In this document: positions 22,924 through 30,347 of the stretch, piece after piece
Numbering within the stretch: position 1 is the stretch's first letter
Layout of the letters: each line of letters begins with the position of its first letter
Assembly (NCBI RefSeq): GCF_007641235.1
Contig: NZ_CP038157.1
Location: 2,298,886 to 2,362,885, forward strand
DNA from: Corynebacterium sanguinis
Lineage (GTDB): Bacteria > Actinomycetota > Actinomycetes > Mycobacteriales > Mycobacteriaceae
Reading direction: 5' to 3'
Length of the DNA stretch: 64,000 nucleotides
Translations under genes and position numbers: made by a program
Notes under the pieces: generated by a model
The model's database searches: none
Told to the model about the DNA's origin: nothing
The model's input: the letters and a program-made list of their open reading frames with translations, nothing else

Positions 22924-23220
22924 GTGTCCTCGACACGCCACGTCCAACCCACTTTTCTCACCCTCCGGCAGGCAGCCGCCGAGGGCTATGCCGCGTACTC
23001 CACTCTTCGGAAGTACATCGCTGACGGGCGGCTGCCCGCCGTCAAGGTCGGTTCTCGCGTCAAGGTGCTGCGCACCGACCTCGACGCACTCGCGGTTCCC
23101 GTCAGGCCTGCGACCTTCGAAGAGGTCGAGGCTGCCGCAGAACGGCTTGCTGCCTCCGCTCCCCCGCTGAGTGATGCCCAGGCTCGTCGTCTCAGTACGA
23201 TCTTGGGCGGTGCGGCATGA
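22924..23220 (+). CDS. Excisionase-type helix-turn-helix protein
   Basis: A 98-residue DNA-binding protein. LTLRQAAAEGYAAYSTLRKYIADGRLPAVKVGSRVKVLRTDLDAL is the MerR-like winged-helix found in excisionase/DNA-binding-domain families. The last about 35 residues are a helical Ala/Glu-rich tail. The start is a GTG with AGGAG 5 nt before it, inside a palindrome. It overlaps the polymerase start by 4 nt (ATGA), so the two are coupled. It may control the polymerase operon or act as recombination directionality factor for the serine recombinase; both are inference. Confidence 0.75.
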   Translation: MSSTRHVQPTFLTLRQAAAEGYAAYSTLRKYIADGRLPAVKVGSRVKVLRTDLDALAVPVRPATFEEVEAAAERLAASAPPLSDAQARRLSTILGGAA

Positions 23221-26200
23221 GCGCCGGGCCCGCGTGCACGAAAGACCTCTTCTTCACGCGCGACACCACTGAAACCCCTGGTAGAACGGCAATGGCGGCA
23301 CCGCCGTATGGGGAGCAGCCCCATGACGCCGCCGCCGCCGATGCTCGCGACCCGGTCGATGCGGCGGGCTGGTCTCGGACAGTGGTGGCGGACTCGGCGA
23401 CGTCGCGGAAGCACCCGGCCGAGTTCGAGGTCCTGACTCGTTCAATAGCACGCGGCGCGCGCGGCGCTGCCGGCTTCGGGCAGTACCCCTCGGTGGCCGC
23501 GATGTCCACGGATCAGGATTCCATCGTCATCGGCTTCGACACCGAGTTCGTGACTGTCGATCTGATGGATGCCGACCGCGTATGGGTCGGCGAGGACGAG
23601 CACATGGTGCGGAAGATTGTGTCCTATCAGTTCGCCGCGATTGACCCTCTCGATGATTCCCAGCTCCGGCTCTGCGTGGTCATCCCCCGGAGCTACAGGG
23701 GGCCGCGCGGCTCTCGTACGGCGCGACTGTCCTTCGAGAAGGGCCTTGAGATCGCGATCATGAGCCTGGGTCTTCATGAGCACAGGCTCGCAGTTGGGTG
23801 GACTGACAAGGGCGTCTCGGCGCAGTCTGCCATCGGTGACGACGGCAAGTCCCACCCCTCGGTGTGGTTCAAGCACAGTCCCGAGGGGACGCCGAGGGCG
23901 TTGCCGATCACCTTGGTCGCGCACTACCAGCACGCCGACCTGACTACTTTCGTCGACCGCCGGAAGGCGATCAACGTCTGGAACCAGGCGTATCCCGGTC
24001 GGTCGAAGACGCTGTCTGATCGTGCGGGTTGGGACGGTCGACGTGCCCGGTGGCTGGACGGTCGCGCCCCGGACATTCTCCGCACGGTGATCTCGGCCAG
24101 CGCGGGCATGGTGTCGACCAAGCCCGCCCGCATGGTGCTTTCCGGCGAGAACTGGCGGTGGAAGCTGCCGGTGGAAGTCTCGATCCGCGACACGATGGCG
24201 CAGAGCGGTGCTGAGCCGCTCAAGGCACTCGGTGCGGCGATCGGGGCGCCGAAGCTGGATGTTCCTGGTGACTGGATCACCCGGATGGACGAGTACTTCG
24301 ACGTGCATCCTGCGGAGTTCCTCGACTACGCGGCGAATGATGCCGTGATCGCTCTGGAATACGTGAGCCAGCTATACGGCGATCACCGTGCTGTCCCGTT
24401 GACCTTGCCCACTGCTGCGGCGAAGGCGGTGAAGGGCCTTATCCAGGACGAGCTGGGCGAGGGGCGCGACTTCAATACCGTCTTCGGCGGACTCCACAAG
24501 GTGACGAAGACCCGCGAGGGTGCTGCCGGTGTAGACGAGCAGCAGCTCGACTTCTACCGCGTCCGGGCGCTGGAGCCGATCGACGGTGCTGCGGCGACGT
24601 GGATCCATGCTGCGGCGATGAGCTTTCGAGGCGGGTACAACATGTCTGCCGAGCTTGGGCTGTTCGCGCGCGTGACCAGTGACTTCGATCTTCAGTCCTG
24701 CTACCCCACGTCCAGTTCGACGATTTGGGATGTCGACTACCAGCACCCCGATGGCGTGATTCTGAAGACGGTGAACAACGCCGACCTCACGCTGTCCGAC
24801 TTCAAGACCCCACTCACGCCGTTCCTCGGGTTCGTGAGCTTCGAGTTCCCGAGCACGGTCGCGTTCCCTTCGTTGCCGGTTCCGGTCGAGGGGTCGATGG
24901 TCTATCCGCTCACAAGCGGTGGTGCTCGTGGGGTCTGGGCAACCGGTCCCGAGGTCTGGCTCGCCCTCACGCTTGGCGCGACTGTGACCTGTCAGATCGG
25001 CCACTTCGGACGGGTCCTCACCGATGAGCATGGTGAGCCCTCTCGGCTTCTCCGGGGTGCGTACAAGCAGCTCCTCGATGACCGTGCGCGGGCCAAGGCG
25101 GAGTTCGGTGCGAAGTCGTTCGAGCAGAACGTCCTGAAGCTGATGGCGAACTCTCCCTACGGCAAGCTGGCGCAGGGAGTTATGGGCCAGCGGGGCTGGG
25201 ATGCCTGGGCGCAGGAACGTGATGCGGTCGGCGGGTCCGCGATCACCTCACCCTGGCACGCGTGCATGACTACCGGCCTCGTGCGCGCGGTTCTGCTTGC
25301 GACGCTGAACCAGCTTCACAACCTGGGCTACAGCACGCCGTCCTGCACTACGGACGGATTCATCACGGATGCCGATCTGGACGTGGTCGACAGCCTCGAC
25401 CTTTTCGGGCTCGATCCGATCTGGCGTGAGTCCCGGCTCGCGCTGACCGGTTCGCAGGGGATGTGGGAGCGCAAGCACCAGCAGACCGACCTGCTCAACA
25501 TCACTACCCGGGCGAACTTCAGCCGACAGCCTGCCGGCGTCCTGGCACACGGTGGCTACAAGCTTCCAGAGGGCATCGAGCAGGACAGCCAGGCCGACCG
25601 CGACCTCATGTACGAGCTCATGGCGAGTCGTGAGGGCGCACTTCCGGTGACGATGAAGGTCTTTCCCTCGGTTCAGGAACTGACCCGCATCGACAAGCGG
25701 CTGGACTTCGCGCCGCGCGTGGTCCACAAGGAGCAGACCATCGAGTTCGACCGAAAGCGCCGCCCCGTCCCCGATGGGATGTCGGTCGACGTCATCGACA
25801 TCGACGGCGTCCAGCATGAGGTCGCCCATGTGCACACCGTGCCCTGGGATTCTCCCGAGCAGGCCACGTTGGGGCGTTCGGTCGACCAGGGCCTCAAGGA
25901 GTGGGACGACGGCCTCGGCGAACCCGTGTGGATTCGCTCCCCCGTTCGACGGACTGTCGAGCAGTGGAAGGACTACTTTGCGCGGCTCGACGCTCTGCTC
26001 GATGAGGACGGTTCGATCGCCCATGCAGCGCAGCTGGAGCACATCGCCAAAGGCATCGTGATCGCCTTCCGCCAGGAGATCATCGACATCCCGTGGCTCC
26101 ATCCGGGACGGCCTCTGGCAGACAGGCTCGATGCGTTCGAGGCATTCGGGCTGCCTCGCGTGAAGGAGCGGTTCTGGTCGCACGCCCGGTCGAAGGCCGA

Positions 26201-26300
26201 GCGCCAGATCGACATCGACCTGGAGGCGATCCGCCCCTACGTCAAGTGGATGCAGGCGATCGACCCCTTTGACGAGTCGGCTTCTGCTGGCGCTTCGTGA
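23217..26300 (+). CDS. Family B DNA polymerase with 3'-5' exonuclease domain
   Basis: A 1027-residue polymerase. Exonuclease motifs: GFDTEF (D108, E110), HYQHADLTTF in the ExoII position, and YAANDAVIALEY (Y-x3-D) for ExoIII. Polymerase motifs: DLQSCYPTS (motif A, D491), KLMANSPYGK (motif B, K641, N645) and CTTDGF (motif C, D713), the last lacking the first Asp of the usual D-T-D. About 95 N-terminal residues are low-complexity and may be absent if translation starts at 23502 (MSTDQDS); the C-terminal about 280 residues have no domain I know. It resembles polymerases of protein-primed or primer-independent (pipolin) elements more than chromosomal enzymes. It probably copies the element. Confidence 0.82.
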   Translation: MSAGPACTKDLFFTRDTTETPGRTAMAAPPYGEQPHDAAAADARDPVDAAGWSRTVVADSATSRKHPAEFEVLTRSIARGARGAAGFGQYPSVAAMSTDQDSIVIGFDTEFVTVDLMDADRVWVGEDEHMVRKIVSYQFAAIDPLDDSQLRLCVVIPRSYRGPRGSRTARLSFEKGLEIAIMSLGLHEHRLAVGWTDKGVSAQSAIGDDGKSHPSVWFKHSPEGTPRALPITLVAHYQHADLTTFVDRRKAINVWNQAYPGRSKTLSDRAGWDGRRARWLDGRAPDILRTVISASAGMVSTKPARMVLSGENWRWKLPVEVSIRDTMAQSGAEPLKALGAAIGAPKLDVPGDWITRMDEYFDVHPAEFLDYAANDAVIALEYVSQLYGDHRAVPLTLPTAAAKAVKGLIQDELGEGRDFNTVFGGLHKVTKTREGAAGVDEQQLDFYRVRALEPIDGAAATWIHAAAMSFRGGYNMSAELGLFARVTSDFDLQSCYPTSSSTIWDVDYQHPDGVILKTVNNADLTLSDFKTPLTPFLGFVSFEFPSTVAFPSLPVPVEGSMVYPLTSGGARGVWATGPEVWLALTLGATVTCQIGHFGRVLTDEHGEPSRLLRGAYKQLLDDRARAKAEFGAKSFEQNVLKLMANSPYGKLAQGVMGQRGWDAWAQERDAVGGSAITSPWHACMTTGLVRAVLLATLNQLHNLGYSTPSCTTDGFITDADLDVVDSLDLFGLDPIWRESRLALTGSQGMWERKHQQTDLLNITTRANFSRQPAGVLAHGGYKLPEGIEQDSQADRDLMYELMASREGALPVTMKVFPSVQELTRIDKRLDFAPRVVHKEQTIEFDRKRRPVPDGMSVDVIDIDGVQHEVAHVHTVPWDSPEQATLGRSVDQGLKEWDDGLGEPVWIRSPVRRTVEQWKDYFARLDALLDEDGSIAHAAQLEHIAKGIVIAFRQEIIDIPWLHPGRPLADRLDAFEAFGLPRVKERFWSHARSKAERQIDIDLEAIRPYVKWMQAIDPFDESASAGAS

Positions 26301-26310
26301 GGTGGTGACG

Positions 26311-26616
26311 ATGAGCTACAGCCTCGGAGGACTTGCCTTCGCCACCAAGCAGAAAGTCGCCAACCACGCCAGTGCCGTGCTGAACCGAGCGGGGCTCGGG
26401 GAGGTCCTGCGCGGTTCCGATGAGTCGTTCGCCCGTGACCTCCTCGCCCACCATCCAGAGGCCGACCGCAAGCACGGCGCTGGCGACTGCTGGATCACCG
26501 TCGCCCTCATCCCTGAGTGGGGCACGAGGAACTTTCTCGTCTTTCGGGAGGACGGGTCGATCGACAACTGGTCGATCAAGAAGTGCATCAACAACTTGCG
26601 ACCGGAAGGTCACTGA
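26311..26616 (+). CDS. DCL/DUF3223-like small protein
   Basis: A 101-residue protein, MSYSLGGLAFATKQKVANHASAVLNR followed by DESFARDLLAHHPEADRKHGAG and WGTRNFLVFREDGSIDNWSIKKCI. This order matches the DCL family (DUF3223), found as a single domain in bacteria and phages and in plants in rRNA-maturation proteins. Function in bacteria is unknown; a nucleic-acid role would suit its place next to the polymerase. The ATG at 26311 follows GAGGTGGTGACG, 10 bp after the polymerase stop. Confidence 0.6.
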   Translation: MSYSLGGLAFATKQKVANHASAVLNRAGLGEVLRGSDESFARDLLAHHPEADRKHGAGDCWITVALIPEWGTRNFLVFREDGSIDNWSIKKCINNLRPEGH

Positions 26617-26633
26617 ACCGAAAGGAACTGACC

Positions 26634-26957
26634 ATGAGCAACAAGACCACGACCAATCTCGACGAGCTGATCGATCAGGAGCGCCGCCGAGCGTCCGAGC
26701 GCATCGCCAAGCTCAAGCGTGCTGCCGCTGCCGAGCAGCGTCGCATCGACGAGAAGGTCATCAATCTGCTGCGCGACCAAAGCCCCGATCTCTACGACCG
26801 GCTCTCCGAGGAGGCGGCCGATACCTTGGAGGCAGAGAAGGCGAAGAGGTCGAGGCGTGCGAAGAAGGCGGCATCGTCTTCGGGGTCGGCGAACGACGGG
26901 ACTGCCTCGCAGTCCGTCGATCCCGAGCATGAGGAGGCGGCACCGTGGAACGGCTGA
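26634..26957 (+). CDS. Small coiled-coil protein preceding mobC
   Basis: A 107-residue charged protein. Residues 8-45 form a coiled coil (LDELIDQERRRASERIAKLKRAAAAEQRRIDEKVINLLRD split by few breaks), then an Ala/Lys/Ser-rich tail. A good AAAGGAACTGACC lies before the ATG. It overlaps the mobC start by 13 nt and is 17 bp after the DCL-like gene, so it belongs to the mobilization operon. Perhaps a relaxosome accessory protein; no family recognised. Confidence 0.6.
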   Translation: MSNKTTTNLDELIDQERRRASERIAKLKRAAAAEQRRIDEKVINLLRDQSPDLYDRLSEEAADTLEAEKAKRSRRAKKAASSSGSANDGTASQSVDPEHEEAAPWNG

Positions 26958-27625
26958 CGACTCCGATCCGGGACTTGCGTCAGCGTCCCGGGACCCCCTC
27001 GCCCGCAGGGAGCGCAGCGACCGAGGACGAGGGCCAGCGGTTCTTGGAGAACCGAGGCGCTAGCCGAGTGTCCGACAAGAACCCTGCTGGCCGTCTTCCG
27101 TACGCCCCGGAGAGCGAGCCCGACTCCCCAAGCAGCGCTGGTCGGGATCGCTCGGAGGGGTGTGCGGAAGACCCGGCTCTGTCAGCGGAGCAGCACCACG
27201 ACTCCCAGGTGAACACCGGTCGTGGTGCTGCGCAGAGGGCAGGGTCGGCCGAGGCTCCGGTGGAGCCTCGGAACAGCCGTCGTCGGGAGGTCTCTCTCGA
27301 CGTCCGGCTGACGGTGGCTGATCGCGATGCGATCCGCCGCCGCGCCCAAGTGCTCAGCGTCAAGCCGAGCGCATGGGCTCGTGCCGTCATGCTCGACGCG
27401 CTGGACTCGAGGTCCTCGAAGGTCGATCAGCTGGAGAACAACGCGGGAGTGAAGGAGGCGGCGCCCACGTCTCTTGCTCCAGCAGTAGAGCAGCTGCGTC
27501 GAGCTGGTGTGAACCTGAACCAGGCGCTCCGCAAGGGTGCTGCCGTCGATGACAGTCTCCTTCACGCGGTGAAGGCCGCGGTGGACGAGGTGCGCGCCTC
27601 GCTCGGCGATCGGACACGGGTATGA
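26945..27625 (+). CDS. mobC: MobC-type relaxosome protein
   Basis: A 226-residue protein. The first about 110 residues are polar and disordered (Arg/Pro/Glu/Ser-rich). The second half is the MobC domain: RREVSLDVRLTVADRDAIRRRAQVLSVKPSAWARAVMLDAL is a ribbon-helix-helix-like DNA-binding start, followed by PAVEQLRRAGVNLNQALR, the signature segment of MobC, and a helical end. It starts with GTG and overlaps the relaxase start by 4 nt. It should help the relaxase melt and nick oriT. The fragment at 19267-19575 is its relative. Confidence 0.8.
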   Translation: MERLTTPIRDLRQRPGTPSPAGSAATEDEGQRFLENRGASRVSDKNPAGRLPYAPESEPDSPSSAGRDRSEGCAEDPALSAEQHHDSQVNTGRGAAQRAGSAEAPVEPRNSRRREVSLDVRLTVADRDAIRRRAQVLSVKPSAWARAVMLDALDSRSSKVDQLENNAGVKEAAPTSLAPAVEQLRRAGVNLNQALRKGAAVDDSLLHAVKAAVDEVRASLGDRTRV

Positions 27626-28860
27626 GCACCGTCAACGTCCGCCCCTCGACCAACGCTGCAGGAGCCGTGGGATACATCCTCTACGGGCGTGACCCTGAGG
27701 TGCGAAAGGAGCTCCTCAAGGTCGGATCGACACGTGCAGCCGCATATGCGATGTCCATGGTCGATGGCGGGACGACCCCGTCGGAGTTCATCGCGTGTGC
27801 CGAGGCGCACGCCGCTGCTCACGGTCGGGCGAACCAACTTCAGAGCTACGTTCTGGCGTTCCACCCTGACGAGTTCGACGTGACCTCGCAGGCCGACCTT
27901 GAGCGCATCCGGGACGTGGCTGTCGAACTCGCGGAGCGCATGCACAGCGCTGACTACATGGTCGCGGTGCACTCTGATTCCGCCGGAGGTCACGGGCATG
28001 CACACATCCTGGTCATCAACCACGACAACCTCACCGGTAAGAGCCTCCAGCGGTACACGTCGTGGAAGCACGGACTGCGCCAGCTGAACGACGAGCTGAT
28101 GGCAGACGAGGGCCTGCGGGTGCTCCCCGATCCCGCGGAGCCGAAGCCCGACTGGGAGCTGCGGCGCGAGGACTTCGCGCCGGGCGGATTCGAGCAGGCC
28201 CTCGGGGACAAGGTCTATGACGCACTGACCGACTCGCGATCAACGAATCGCGAGGCGTTCGAGCACGTCCTCGCCGAGCGCGGGGTCACGCTCGCGGTGA
28301 CGAACCGCGACGGCTGGAGTTACAAGATGCGCCGGGATGACAACGGGAAGCTCGGACGGAAGAAGGCCTCGGCGCTGACACCCGAATTCACCGCCGAAGG
28401 TGCTCAAGAGATCTTCGACTATCACGCACAGAAGGGACAGGCTCATGGGAGCGCTGGACAGGATCAAGCAGGCCGACGAGCAGCAGAAGACTACGGAGCT
28501 CCTGGAGAACTTGGTCTCACAGCACGACGCCGACATGCAGCAGATCGCGCAGCTGACGAAGACCGTCGCCGACCTGACCGAGTACGTGAAGGTGATGGAC
28601 GAGGAGCAGATGACGCGGCTGGATCGCCTGTCGACCTCGCGGCAGCACGAGCTTCCCTCCACGCTGCCGCTCGACGCCGAGACGAGGAAGCGGCTGAACG
28701 AGATCGAGAAGACGCTGAGCGCCGTCGCGCAGCAGCTGAGCGGCAGCGAAGTCGTGAAGCTGCCCGACGGCTCCTCGGTGACCCGGGCGGACCTGGCCGC
28801 GTACTCGATGGCGGCGAAGATCATCGGGGAGCTGAAGATGATGACTTCGGCCTCGGCTGA
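27622..28860 (+). CDS. Mobilization relaxase (MobA-like)
   Basis: A 412-residue relaxase. The N-terminal MSTVNVRPSTNAAGAVGYILYG opens the domain; the histidine triad lies in SAGGHGHAHILVINHDN (about residues 116-132). DWELRREDFAPG is shared with the relaxase at 18047. The C-terminal third (from about residue 275) is Arg/Ala/Glu/Asp-rich and overlaps the MobB-like gene in another frame. With MobC it would form the relaxosome; no coupling protein or type IV secretion genes are present, so transfer would need a helper element. Confidence 0.82.
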   Translation: MSTVNVRPSTNAAGAVGYILYGRDPEVRKELLKVGSTRAAAYAMSMVDGGTTPSEFIACAEAHAAAHGRANQLQSYVLAFHPDEFDVTSQADLERIRDVAVELAERMHSADYMVAVHSDSAGGHGHAHILVINHDNLTGKSLQRYTSWKHGLRQLNDELMADEGLRVLPDPAEPKPDWELRREDFAPGGFEQALGDKVYDALTDSRSTNREAFEHVLAERGVTLAVTNRDGWSYKMRRDDNGKLGRKKASALTPEFTAEGAQEIFDYHAQKGQAHGSAGQDQAGRRAAEDYGAPGELGLTARRRHAADRAADEDRRRPDRVREGDGRGADDAAGSPVDLAAARASLHAAARRRDEEAAERDREDAERRRAAAERQRSREAARRLLGDPGGPGRVLDGGEDHRGAEDDDFGLG

Positions 28861-29389
28861 CCTCGCCGAGGCCGTGCGCAAGCGCGGCCACGTCCGTATC
28901 GACACGGACAGGCTCACCGAGCACGCTGTGAAGGTACTCGATGACCGACTTGCAAAGGCCGTCGAGGTTCCCGTCCAGAGGGTCGAGAAGACCGTCGAGG
29001 GGCTCGAAGAGCGGGCGGTCAGGCTCGGCACCGAGAAGCTCGCCGAGGTGACCGACCGGGCCCGCGAAGTGGTCAGCGCTGTCGGACGGGCCGAGCAGCG
29101 AGTCGAGCGGCTCTCGGCGAAGGTCACCTGGGCGACGGTCGGTCGTATGTGCCTTGCCCTCCTCCCGTTCACCGTCGCGTTCGTGATGCTCACGGGGATG
29201 GTTGGCGGGATCACGCAGATGCTCGGCCTCGGACCGCTGCTCGGATGGGCCTGGGACTCGTTCGCCGCCGCGAGTGCCTGGTGGGCGAAGGCCCTCATTG
29301 CCCTCGCCGCCCTGGGCGGATGCGCTCTATTCGGCTGGCTGCTCTGGTGGCTCGGAAAGAAGCTGTACGAGAGCTATAGGGGCTGGTAG
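28445..29389 (+). CDS. MobB-like coiled-coil membrane protein nested in relaxase gene
   Basis: A 314-residue protein starting MGALDRIKQADEQQKTTELLENLV. Residues about 10-110 and 140-240 are coiled coil; two hydrophobic segments follow (about 245-265 and 280-305: ALIALAALGGCALFGWLLWWLG) before a short basic tail. Its first 416 nt overlap the relaxase gene in a different frame, the same arrangement as 17509-18396. Start and membrane region resemble that copy. Likely a membrane partner of the relaxosome, by analogy with MbeB/MbeD of ColE1. Confidence 0.7.
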   Translation: MGALDRIKQADEQQKTTELLENLVSQHDADMQQIAQLTKTVADLTEYVKVMDEEQMTRLDRLSTSRQHELPSTLPLDAETRKRLNEIEKTLSAVAQQLSGSEVVKLPDGSSVTRADLAAYSMAAKIIGELKMMTSASADLAEAVRKRGHVRIDTDRLTEHAVKVLDDRLAKAVEVPVQRVEKTVEGLEERAVRLGTEKLAEVTDRAREVVSAVGRAEQRVERLSAKVTWATVGRMCLALLPFTVAFVMLTGMVGGITQMLGLGPLLGWAWDSFAAASAWWAKALIALAALGGCALFGWLLWWLGKKLYESYRGW

Positions 29390-29402
29390 TCGGAAGAAGA
29401 GT

Positions 29403-29432
29403 GAGTGCCCGTAGCCGAAGCTACGGGCACTC
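29403..29432. terminator. Strong hairpin terminator, 13-bp stem
   Basis: GAGTGCCCGTAGC (29403-29415), a CGAA tetraloop and GCTACGGGCACTC (29420-29432) form a perfect stem between the mobilization operon and the convergent small gene. No long T run follows on either side, so it may act in both directions or be factor-assisted. Confidence 0.72.
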
Positions 29433-29437
29433 TGAAC

Positions 29438-29644
29438 TCAGTCGACGTCGGGGTCATCGCCGAATAGCTCGGCATCGGTGTCGTAATACCCGAGAAGGTC
29501 GCGCTGCTGGCGGATCAGCTCGACGGTTGCCTTGTGCAGGGCGAGCAGGTCGTGGAGGTGAGCCTCCTCATCGCTCATCTCGGGGTTGCCGACCCACCAG
29601 CGAAACGATTCGGCGTGGCTGTAGGCGTTGGACTCAGCACTCAT
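29438..29644 (-). CDS. Small acidic protein downstream of ardA
   Basis: A 68-residue acidic protein (MSAESNAYSHAESFRWWVGNPEMSDEEAHLH, ending in Asp/Glu). It begins 11 bp after the ardA stop and ends near the hairpin terminator, so it is the second gene of the ardA operon. No family recognised. Acidic, DNA-mimic-like composition may be meaningful next to ArdA, but the size is too small to argue from. Confidence 0.5.
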   Translation of the reverse strand: MSAESNAYSHAESFRWWVGNPEMSDEEAHLHDLLALHKATVELIRQQRDLLGYYDTDAELFGDDPDVD

Positions 29645-29655
29645 GATCGTTTTCT

Positions 29656-30210
29656 TCACAGGTCCCGGAAGACGTACACGGAGATCGCGTCGGCGCGGAC
29701 CACCGTGTAGTCGTGTTCGAGGTCGCGGGTCCAGGCATCCCAGTTGAAGTAGCGCGCAAGTTCCTCCGGCGCGTCCTTCGGGATGAGGCCGATCTCCTCG
29801 GCGAGAGTCTCGGCGTAGTCTCGGAAGCTGCCCCACGTGCCGCAGAACCGCTCCTCGAAGTCGGGAACAGACGGCAGGTCTCCGGTGCCTTCTGAGACGT
29901 AGCTTCCGGAGGTCACCCAAGCGAACAGGGCCTCGCGCTGGTGTTCGGGGACGGCGAGGAGGACGCGCGCCCACTCGGCGGCTTCCGCCGGGCTCATTTC
30001 GCCCGAGGCGGGGATGTTCTCGTGATCCATGGCCCACAGCTCTTCGCATCCAGGGCGCACGCGATGAGCGCCGCCGTGGACGTCAGCAAGGGTGACCTCG
30101 TCGGCGGCCTCGGCGTCGAACCATTCGCCGACGAGACGAGCATTGTTGTAGCAGGCGAGGCAGCCGATCCAGGCTCGGGGCGTGGTGTCGGTGTTAGTTC
30201 GGGTGGTCAT
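29656..30210 (-). CDS. ardA: ArdA-type antirestriction protein
   Basis: A 184-residue acidic protein. TPRAWIGCLACYNNARLVGEWFDAE at the start and the downstream WAMDHENIP and EEIGLIPKDAPEELARYFNWDAWTRDLEHDYTVV segments match ArdA, a DNA mimic that blocks type I restriction enzymes and protects incoming DNA. A strong AGGAG precedes the ATG at 30210. It belongs to the same element as a type I RM system, which it might affect. It is transcribed towards the mobilization operon. Confidence 0.82.
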   Translation of the reverse strand: MTTRTNTDTTPRAWIGCLACYNNARLVGEWFDAEAADEVTLADVHGGAHRVRPGCEELWAMDHENIPASGEMSPAEAAEWARVLLAVPEHQREALFAWVTSGSYVSEGTGDLPSVPDFEERFCGTWGSFRDYAETLAEEIGLIPKDAPEELARYFNWDAWTRDLEHDYTVVRADAISVYVFRDL

Positions 30211-30347
30211 GGCGGGTCTCCTCTGTGGTCGAGGAGAGCGGCGGGCGCGACAGGCAGTCGTGCTCGGTGAATCGACGCGCTTACGCCACGTCGCCGCTCT
30301 CAAGAGGTCTCCCGGCCACGCTCCGCGTGGCTACCCAACCAGGTGGT

